From Altererythrobacter xiamenensis (GTDB taxonomy: Bacteria; Pseudomonadota; Alphaproteobacteria; Sphingomonadales; Sphingomonadaceae), in the NCBI GenBank assembly GCA_945906905.1, contig CAMDSM010000004.1:1-32781 (forward strand): 32,781 bases of DNA, in the 5' to 3' direction. The position numbers and the translations under genes were made by a program. The notes below the pieces were generated by a model. The model saw only the letters and a list, made by a program, of their open reading frames with translations, was not told where the DNA came from and did not search any database. This document shows, in pieces, positions 25,658 through 32,781 of this stretch. Every line of letters starts with the position of its first letter. The stretch's first letter is position 1.

Positions 25658-28324
25658 TTAGAAGTCCTTGCGCACCGAAATGCCATAGGTCCGCGGCTGG
25701 TTGGGATAGCCCGAGATCGAGCGCGGCTGGCCGGGCGAATCGAACAGGCTCAGCAGGTAGCGGTCGTTGAGCAGATTGCGGCCCCAGATGCTGACATCCA
25801 GATCGAGGTCGGTGAACTCGTAAGTCAGCGAGGCCGACAGATCGTCCACCTGGCGCTGGAACGGCGCCGCCGCTGCAATCGCTGCTGCCTGGCCGCCCGA
25901 GAGGAAGCCCGGCAGACCTTCGATCACCTGAACGTTGCTTTCGTGGTGGAAGGTAGAGCGGGCGACCAACATGTCGCCATTGCCCAGATCCTGTTCCCAC
26001 TGCGCGCCGAGCACAATCGTCCACTCCGGAATGCCCGAGGGGCGCGTGCCCGACAGGTCACCAACGGTCGACAGCAGGAAGCTGACGTAGGTGGGATCGA
26101 GCCAGGTGACAGCGAAGTTGATCGACAGCGGATCGATCGGATTGGTCACTGTCTCCAGCTCGACACCCCAGGTGCGCTGCTTGCCGGCATTGGCCAGCAG
26201 GAAGCCGGTGCCGGTGAAGGTGTTCGACTGGAAGCCGTTGATATCCTGACGGAAGCCCGTGAGGTTCATCGAGAACATGTCCCAATCGCCCTTCAGGCCC
26301 ACTTCGATCACCTTGGCGTTTTCAGGCCCGGCAAAGCGGCTGCCCGAAGTCTGATTGTTGAACGTGGGGTTGGCGGCGCGCACCGCTGCCAGATCGCTCG
26401 CCAGCGGACGGCTGTCACGCGCCAGATTGAACGAGCTCGCCTTGAAGCCGGTGGCATAGGAGGCGTAGATGTTCAGATCGGGATTGACGTCGTATGCCAA
26501 GCGGACGGTGTAGCTGAAATCATTGTCATTGGTCGTCGCGCTTTCAATCGCATTGGGCACGTTGACGAAGCGCGGGAACAATTGCAGCGGACGGCCGACG
26601 AGGAAGGGATTTACCGCCGGGTTGTTCTGGTTGGCGGTGGCATTGGCCGTTGCGCCAGCCACGATGGTCGGGAAGGCCGCTGCGCCGCCTGCCCCGGCCG
26701 CGCTGGTCCCTGCGGCGAAGGAGCCAATTTCTGCTTGCGTCGCGGCCCGGCCGAGCATGAGTGCGTTGCCCACGGTAACCGCAATGCCCTGCGCCCGGAT
26801 CGCCCGGAAGCCCGCATCCACCAGATCAATGTTCGAGAACACGTCGAGCGACTGGTAATCGGTGACTATGGACTTGTCGTCCATGGTGTAGTTGCCGCCC
26901 AAGGTCAGCGTCAGTCCGTCGGTGATCTCGAAATCGAACTGCGCGAACAGGCTCAAGGCATCGTTGCTGAGCGCGAACTGGCCGGTTTCTGCCAGACCAG
27001 CCGAACCGAACTGGCCGATATATTGCGCCGGATTGCCATAGAGCGTGCCGATCGTGCCTTCGATGAACTGGATCGTGCTGCCGCTGCCATTGCCGCCTGC
27101 CGACAGATCGGCAAAGTTGCGGAAGCGGTTGCCCTTGAAGATGTCCTGATTTTCAACCACATTTTCGTCGAAGTAGAACACACCGGCAAGGAAGCTGACC
27201 GGACCGACTTCGCCGGTAACGCGGAATTCCTGGGTGAAGGAGTCCAGCGCCTGGGTCTGATAGCGTTGCAGCAAGTCAAGCGAGGTGAAATCAACGTCCT
27301 GATCATAAGCGCCCCGCGTTTCGCGATAGGCGGTGATCGAGGTCAGGTTGATATCACCCAGTTCCAGATCGAGTTGGCCCGAAATGCCGTAGTTCTCGAT
27401 ATCATTGGTCGAGGCGAAATTGTTGTAGACCACGTTCGCAAACGGATTGGCCGGGTCGGTCAGCTGCCCCCCCAGCCCAAGGATCGCCGCCGACGCTGCC
27501 GAACGCTGGACATTGACCACACCACAGCAATTTTCATCAATGCTGTCATAGTCGCCAATGATGCGGGCGGTGAAGTTGCTGCCGTTGTCGAACAGGAACT
27601 GGCCGCGCACGAACCAGCGGTCACGCTCGTTCGTTCGGCTGTTCGATGCTGGATCAACATTGTGGCCATCACGCTTGTTGATACCAGCAGCCACGCTCAC
27701 CGCCATGCTGTCAGACAGCGGGCCACTGGCGTAGACAGTCCCGACCATCGCATCCAGATTGCCATAGGCCACTTCGACCGAGCCTTCCGGCGTGAACGAG
27801 GGCGCTTCGGTAACCAGCGAGATTACACCGGCCGAGGCATTCTTGCCGAACAGCGTCGACTGCGGACCGCGCAGCACTTCGATGCGCGAAACGTTGGGCA
27901 GATCGCCGATCTGGGCGGCGGTGCGGCTGCGATAGACGCCATCGACGAACACGCCGACCGAAGGCTCAATCCCGGCATTGTTGGCACCATTGCCGAAACC
28001 GCGGATGATGAAATTGGTATTGGCCGAGCTTTGCAGTTGGTTGACCCGCAACGAGGGAACCACAGTCTGCAAATCGCGCAAGTCGCGAATCTGTTCGCGT
28101 TGCAGCGTTTCGCCGGTGGTCACACTGACCGCGACCGGGGTTTGCTGCAAGGTCGTCTCACGCTTGGTGGCGGTGACGAGAATCATATTGCCCTGAGCTT
28201 CTTCAACCACTTCCTCGGGCGCGTCCTGCGCCTGGGCGGCCATTGGCATGGCCAAGGCGATTGCGGCGACGCCGCAAAGAAGTGAGCGGGCATGTGCGAC
28301 CTGACCGGCGTTACGGATTTTCAT
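25658..28324 (-). CDS. TonB-dependent outer-membrane receptor
   Basis: Signal peptide MKIRNAGQVAHARSLLCGVAAIALAMPMAAQAQ; TonB-box region NMILVTATKRE; plug VFVDGVYRSRTAAQIGDLPNVSRIEVLRGPQSTLFGKNASAGVISLVT; C-terminal RTYGISVRKDF. Confidence 0.96.
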   Translation of the reverse strand: MKIRNAGQVAHARSLLCGVAAIALAMPMAAQAQDAPEEVVEEAQGNMILVTATKRETTLQQTPVAVSVTTGETLQREQIRDLRDLQTVVPSLRVNQLQSSANTNFIIRGFGNGANNAGIEPSVGVFVDGVYRSRTAAQIGDLPNVSRIEVLRGPQSTLFGKNASAGVISLVTEAPSFTPEGSVEVAYGNLDAMVGTVYASGPLSDSMAVSVAAGINKRDGHNVDPASNSRTNERDRWFVRGQFLFDNGSNFTARIIGDYDSIDENCCGVVNVQRSAASAAILGLGGQLTDPANPFANVVYNNFASTNDIENYGISGQLDLELGDINLTSITAYRETRGAYDQDVDFTSLDLLQRYQTQALDSFTQEFRVTGEVGPVSFLAGVFYFDENVVENQDIFKGNRFRNFADLSAGGNGSGSTIQFIEGTIGTLYGNPAQYIGQFGSAGLAETGQFALSNDALSLFAQFDFEITDGLTLTLGGNYTMDDKSIVTDYQSLDVFSNIDLVDAGFRAIRAQGIAVTVGNALMLGRAATQAEIGSFAAGTSAAGAGGAAAFPTIVAGATANATANQNNPAVNPFLVGRPLQLFPRFVNVPNAIESATTNDNDFSYTVRLAYDVNPDLNIYASYATGFKASSFNLARDSRPLASDLAAVRAANPTFNNQTSGSRFAGPENAKVIEVGLKGDWDMFSMNLTGFRQDINGFQSNTFTGTGFLLANAGKQRTWGVELETVTNPIDPLSINFAVTWLDPTYVSFLLSTVGDLSGTRPSGIPEWTIVLGAQWEQDLGNGDMLVARSTFHHESNVQVIEGLPGFLSGGQAAAIAAAAPFQRQVDDLSASLTYEFTDLDLDVSIWGRNLLNDRYLLSLFDSPGQPRSISGYPNQPRTYGISVRKDF

Positions 28325-28647
28325 GAGCATCTCCATCTCTCCTGCACTCAATGCGCGGACCTTCCTGGACCTGTCGCACCTGACGTGAACACATTGATTA
28401 GGCTGCGCGCCCTAGTTTAGGCAACGGTTAAGAACAATTGCTCGGTTGGAAAGGTTGCATTTGAAACCGCACCTGTATCAATTTCGCCACAATAGCGCTG
28501 ATTTGCCCGCAAATTGGGGCCATTATTCCCCTTGGCCGGTCCAATGCGTTGCCGCCTTGCGGTTGCGGCCCTCCTGAGCTAGAGCGCGCGGAAATCTTCG
28601 CAGGTGCAGCAACGGCTCTCCTGCCCCATTATCCAAAGGCACTTTCT

Positions 28648-30474
28648 ATGTCCGCGCCCCTCCGCAATGTGGCGATCATTGCCCACGTCGACCATGGCAA
28701 AACCACGCTGGTTGACCAGATGTTCCGCCAATCCGGCACCTTCCGCGAAAATCAGCGGATCGAAGAGCGGGCGATGGATTCGAACGATCTTGAGAAAGAG
28801 CGCGGCATCACCATTCTGGCCAAGTGCACTTCGGTCGAATGGGAAGGCATGCGCATCAACATCGTCGACACCCCAGGACACGCCGATTTCGGCGGCGAGG
28901 TGGAGCGGATCCTCTCGATGGTCGACGGCGTGATCCTGTTGGTCGATTCGAGCGAAGGCGCCATGCCGCAAACCAAGTTCGTCACTGGCAAGGCGCTCAG
29001 CCTCGGCCTGCGCCCGATCGTGGTGGTCAACAAGGTCGACCGTCCGGATGAGCGCATCCAGGAAGTGCTCGACGAGGTGTTCGATCTGTTTGTCAGCCTC
29101 GAAGCCACCGACGAACAGCTCGACTTCCCCGTGCTCTATGCCTCTGGCCGCAATGGCTATGCCAATGAAAACCCCGATTTGCGCGAAGGCACGCTGAACC
29201 CGCTATTCCAGAAGATCGTCGATCACGTGCCCGCCCCCAGCGCCGATGAGGACGGGCCATTCAAGTTCCTCGTCACCCTGCTCGATCGCGACAACTTTCT
29301 TGGCCGCATCCTGACGGGCCTGGTGTTCTCCGGCTCGGTCAAGGTGAACGAGCCGATCCACGCCATCGATTCCACCGGCAAGGTGATCGAAACTGGCCGC
29401 GCTTCCAAGCTGCTGTCGTTCCGCGGCCTTGAGCGGGTGCCGGTGGACGAAGTGCGCGCGGGCGACATTGTCTCCATCGCCGGCCTCACCGCCGCCACCG
29501 TTTCCAACACCATCGCCCACCCCTCGGTCACCGAACCGCTGCATGCCCAGCCGATCGATCCGCCTACGCTGTCGATGCGCTTTGCCGTGAATGACAGCCC
29601 GCTCGCCGGGCGCGAGGGCACCAAGGTGACCAGCCGCATGATCCGTGATCGGCTGGAGCGTGAGGCCGAAAGCAATGTTGCCATCAAGGTCACCGAAAGC
29701 GCCGACAAGGACAGCTTCGAAGTGGCCGGGCGCGGCGAATTGCAGCTCGGCGTGCTGATCGAACAGATGCGCCGCGAAGGCTTCGAACTGGGCATCAGCC
29801 GCCCGCGCGTGATCTATGGCGAGGATGACCAGGGCAAGCGTACCGAGCCGTTTGAAGTGGTCGTCATCGATGTGGATGACGAATATGCCGGCACGGTCGT
29901 CGAAAAGATGGCCCAGCGCAAGGGCGAGATGACCGACATGCGCCCCAGCGGCGGCGGCAAAACCCGCATCACGTTCAGCGCCCCGTCGCGCGGCCTGATC
30001 GGCTATCACGGCGAATTCCTGTCCGACACCCGCGGCACCGGCATCATGAACCGCCTGTATGAGAAGTATGCACCCCACAAGGGCCGCATCGACGGGCGCG
30101 GCAATGGCGTGCTGATCTCGATGGAATCGGGCGACGCAGTGGCCTATTCGCTCAACATGCTGGAGGAACGCGGCACGCTTTTCATTGGCTCGGGCACCAA
30201 GCTGTATGAAGGCATGATCATTGGCGAGAACGCCAAGCCGGATGACCTTGAGGTCAACCCGATGAAGTCCAAGGCGCTGACCAACTTCCGCTCCACCGGC
30301 AAGGACGACGCCATCCGCCTGACCCCACCGCGCGTGATGACGTTGGAACAAGCCATCGCCTATATCGACGATGACGAGATGGTCGAAGTGACCCCGCAAA
30401 GCATCCGCCTGCGCAAGGTCTACCTCGACCCGCACGAGCGCAAGCGCCACCGGCGCAAGAACGAAGCGGCCTGA
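28648..30474 (+). CDS. typA: Translational GTPase TypA/BipA
   Basis: [74 protein letters not shown]; family C-terminal domain. Called ORF begins upstream at 28549. Confidence 0.97.
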   Translation: MSAPLRNVAIIAHVDHGKTTLVDQMFRQSGTFRENQRIEERAMDSNDLEKERGITILAKCTSVEWEGMRINIVDTPGHADFGGEVERILSMVDGVILLVDSSEGAMPQTKFVTGKALSLGLRPIVVVNKVDRPDERIQEVLDEVFDLFVSLEATDEQLDFPVLYASGRNGYANENPDLREGTLNPLFQKIVDHVPAPSADEDGPFKFLVTLLDRDNFLGRILTGLVFSGSVKVNEPIHAIDSTGKVIETGRASKLLSFRGLERVPVDEVRAGDIVSIAGLTAATVSNTIAHPSVTEPLHAQPIDPPTLSMRFAVNDSPLAGREGTKVTSRMIRDRLEREAESNVAIKVTESADKDSFEVAGRGELQLGVLIEQMRREGFELGISRPRVIYGEDDQGKRTEPFEVVVIDVDDEYAGTVVEKMAQRKGEMTDMRPSGGGKTRITFSAPSRGLIGYHGEFLSDTRGTGIMNRLYEKYAPHKGRIDGRGNGVLISMESGDAVAYSLNMLEERGTLFIGSGTKLYEGMIIGENAKPDDLEVNPMKSKALTNFRSTGKDDAIRLTPPRVMTLEQAIAYIDDDEMVEVTPQSIRLRKVYLDPHERKRHRRKNEAA

Positions 30475-30533
30475 TCGCACCTCCGCTTTAACGCTTTTTG
30501 ACACCAGCCCCGCCAGCGCCCATTGAGCGCGCC

Positions 30534-31685
30534 ATGAAACTCGCCCATTTCGACCACGCCCTTTTTCTGCGCGACTACTGGCAGAAACGCCCGCTGTTGA
30601 TCCGCAATCCCTGGGACCAGTGGAACAATCCGCTGGACCCCGATGAGCTGGCCGGACTCGCCTGCGAGGAGGGTGTGGAATCGCGGTTGATCGTTCGCGA
30701 GGGGGAGCGGCTGGCGCTGGAAACTGGCCCTCTGCCGGAGGAGCGGTTTGGCCAGCTGGCAGGCGCGACCGCCACCTTGCTGGTGCAAGCGGTCGATCAC
30801 CATGTGCCGCAAGTCGCCGCGCTGATCGAGCCGTTCCGGTTTGTGCCCGATTGGCGGATTGACGATGTGATGGTCAGCTATGCCGTCGATGGCGGCGGAG
30901 TCGGGCCGCATTTTGACCAGTATGACGTGTTCCTGATCCAGGGCCTTGGACGGCGTCGCTGGAGCGTGGGGCCAGTATGCGATGCCGACACGCCGCTGCT
31001 GCCGCACGATGACTTGCGCCTGATCGCCGATTTCACCGCGACCGAGGAATGGGTGCTTGAGCCCGGCGATATCCTTTATGTCCCGCCGCGCTATGCCCAT
31101 GACGGGGTGGCGGTGAGCGATGATTGCATGACCTATTCGATCGGATTTCGCGCGCCGTCACTGGCCGAACTGGTCGAAGGCTGGGGCGAACATCAGGCCG
31201 ACGCCTTGCCCGATGACCTGCGCTATACTGACCCCGATCTGACCGCGCAGGCCCATCCCGGCGAAATCAGCCCGCACGCGCTCGACCGATTGCATCGACT
31301 GGTGCAAGCATCGCTGGGCGATCGCTCTGCCTTTGCCCGCTGGTTCGGGGCCTATGCCAGCCAGCCCAAATATCCCGAGATCGACTGGCGGCCCGATGAG
31401 CCGCTGGCGCAGGCCGAAGTGTGCGCTCGGCTGGCCGAGGGTGTGGGCCTGAGCCGCAATCCGGCCAGCCGCTTTGCCTTCATCCGCCGGCCTGACGAGG
31501 CGGTCGTGCTGTTCGTGGATGGCGAGGCGATTGATTGCGCGGGGCATCGCGCCATGTTTGCCGAGCTGATCTGTGGTGGACTGGAAGCGCAATTGTCCCC
31601 TGCCCTCGCTGTTGCGCCGGACGTGGTCGATCTGGTCACCCTGCTGGTCAACAACGGCAGCCTAGCGTTTACGGAGGCGGAATAG
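30534..31685 (+). CDS. JmjC/cupin ribosomal oxygenase, RoxA/YcfD-like (50S protein L16 arginine hydroxylase family)
   Basis: FLRDYWQKRPLLIRN, GGGVGPHFDQYDVFLIQGLGRRRWSVG (HxD), EPGDILYVPPRYAHDGVAVSDDCMTYSIGFRAPS. Confidence 0.9.
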   Translation: MKLAHFDHALFLRDYWQKRPLLIRNPWDQWNNPLDPDELAGLACEEGVESRLIVREGERLALETGPLPEERFGQLAGATATLLVQAVDHHVPQVAALIEPFRFVPDWRIDDVMVSYAVDGGGVGPHFDQYDVFLIQGLGRRRWSVGPVCDADTPLLPHDDLRLIADFTATEEWVLEPGDILYVPPRYAHDGVAVSDDCMTYSIGFRAPSLAELVEGWGEHQADALPDDLRYTDPDLTAQAHPGEISPHALDRLHRLVQASLGDRSAFARWFGAYASQPKYPEIDWRPDEPLAQAEVCARLAEGVGLSRNPASRFAFIRRPDEAVVLFVDGEAIDCAGHRAMFAELICGGLEAQLSPALAVAPDVVDLVTLLVNNGSLAFTEAE

Positions 31686-31691
31686 GGCCGA

Positions 31692-32246
31692 ATGCTGATC
31701 GCGTTCAACAAGCCTTTTGGCGTGCTGTGCCAGTTCACCAATGAACGCACCGGACCGCCGCGCCCGACCTTGGCTGATTTCGTTGCAGTGCCCGATGTTT
31801 ACCCCGCCGGACGGCTCGATCTCGACAGCGAGGGCCTGCTGCTGTTGACCGACGATGGTCGTTTGCAGGCGCGCATCGCCGATCCGCGCTTCAAATTGCC
31901 CAAGACCTATCTGGTGCAAGTGGAAGGCGAACCCGAAGATGCGGCGCTGGCGGCTCTGCGCTCCGGGGTGCGGCTGAAGGATGGCATGACCCTGCCCGCC
32001 GAGGCCGAGCGGATCGCCATACCGCCGCTGTGGCCGCGCGATCCGCCGGTGCGGTTCCGCAAGTCTGTGCCCGATTGCTGGCTGCAACTGACGATCCGCG
32101 AAGGTCGCAACCGCCAGGTGCGGCGGATGACGGCTGCGGTTGGCCTGCCCACGCTGCGGCTGGTCCGGTGGGCAATTGGCGGTGTGACGCTGGACGGGAT
32201 CGCACCGGGTGAATGGCGGCAGGTCGCAGCGCAGGACTGGCGATGA
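31692..32246 (+). CDS. Pseudouridine synthase, RluE-like (RsuA/RluB/E/F family)
   Basis: [34 protein letters not shown] (catalytic Asp), [36 protein letters not shown]. Confidence 0.93.
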   Translation: MLIAFNKPFGVLCQFTNERTGPPRPTLADFVAVPDVYPAGRLDLDSEGLLLLTDDGRLQARIADPRFKLPKTYLVQVEGEPEDAALAALRSGVRLKDGMTLPAEAERIAIPPLWPRDPPVRFRKSVPDCWLQLTIREGRNRQVRRMTAAVGLPTLRLVRWAIGGVTLDGIAPGEWRQVAAQDWR

Positions 32247-32247
32247 C

Positions 32248-32781
32248 ATGCGACTCCCGCTTGCCGCTCTCGACCATCAACCCTATGGCACGGCGATGAA
32301 TATCGCCGATCTGCGTGTGGCCCTGTTCAGCGGCAACTATAACTATGTCCGCGATGGGGCCAATCAGGCGCTCAACAGGCTGGTTGATTACCTGCTGCGG
32401 CAGGGTGCATCGGTGCGCGTCTATTCGCCCAAGGTTGACTGCCCGGCGTTTGAGCCGGCGGGCGAGCTGGTCGGCCTGCCCAACTGGCCCATCCCCGGGC
32501 GCGGCGAATATCGCCTCCCGCTGAACCTTTCGGCCGAGGTGAAGCGCGATCTGACTGACTTTGCCCCCAATCTGGTCCATGTCGCCAGCCCCGATCCCGC
32601 CGGGCACCGAGCGGTCAGCTGGGCGCGGGATCGCAAATTGCCGATCCTGGCCAGCGTTCACACCCGGTTTGAAACCTACCCGCGCTATTACGGCATGGCC
32701 TTCCTTGAGCCACTGGCCGAGGCAATTCTGCGGCGGTTCTACAACCGCTGCGATGCGCTGGTCGCGCCGTCTGAAAGCATG
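32248..32781 (+). CDS. Glycosyltransferase family 4-like protein, 3'-truncated by the window edge
   Basis: Open frame to the window end, not in the ORF track; MNIADLRVALFSGNYNYVRDGANQALNRLVDYLLRQGASVRVYSP...LVHVASPDPAGHRAVSWARDRKLPILASVHTRFETYPRYYG...CDALVAPSESM; ATG at 32248 or 32296. Confidence 0.85.
   Translation, partial: MRLPLAALDHQPYGTAMNIADLRVALFSGNYNYVRDGANQALNRLVDYLLRQGASVRVYSPKVDCPAFEPAGELVGLPNWPIPGRGEYRLPLNLSAEVKRDLTDFAPNLVHVASPDPAGHRAVSWARDRKLPILASVHTRFETYPRYYGMAFLEPLAEAILRRFYNRCDALVAPSESM

Noticed and set aside
25544-28285. 913-aa + strand ORF
   Set aside because: Lies antisense to the well-supported TonB-dependent receptor; low-complexity His/Arg/Gly/Ala/Ile composition, no family motif; typical shadow ORF in GC-rich DNA.
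29203-30504. 433-aa - strand ORF
   Set aside because: Antisense to typA; no motif support.
30475-30533. Possible terminator after typA (cgctttaacgctttttg)
   Set aside because: T-run present but no complementary stem before it.
1-32781. CRISPR arrays, tRNA/rRNA genes, IS elements, prophage or defence islands
   Set aside because: Looked for spaced repeats, transposase/integrase/recombinase motifs and RNA-gene cores; none seen. Small or diverged ncRNAs cannot be excluded without Infernal/tRNAscan-SE.

Overview
This 32.8-kb window looks like ordinary chromosome from a high-GC alphaproteobacterium, probably Sphingomonadales/Erythrobacter-like (an inference from gene content and protein style). 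It is densely packed, with about 28 supported CDSs. In order: 3' part of bioB and a small membrane protein; a tandem NTF2/SnoaL-like protein; a minus-strand operon HupE-like / secreted MBL-fold / XdhC-like / MobA-like; a NodT-MacA-MacB-type tripartite exporter; pirin; a 44-aa membrane mini-ORF missing from the ORF track; a catabolic block (Baeyer-Villiger monooxygenase + HSL-type esterase, PQQ-dehydrogenase/cytochrome c lipoprotein + secreted internally duplicated protein, aldehyde dehydrogenase + PobA); TesA-like lipoprotein divergent from a YbbA/YbbP ABC system; two DUF805 paralogues; an orphan TonB-dependent receptor with a UUCG-hairpin terminator; TypA/BipA, a RoxA-like ribosomal oxygenase, an RluE-like pseudouridine synthase; and the start of a glycosyltransferase. 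I saw no tRNA/rRNA, CRISPR array, transposon or prophage. I cannot show a clearly new system. The best candidate for something under-described is the pair at 14.0-17.9 kb: a predicted outer-membrane lipoprotein quinohemoprotein dehydrogenase followed by a secreted protein made of two copies of a four-cysteine domain.
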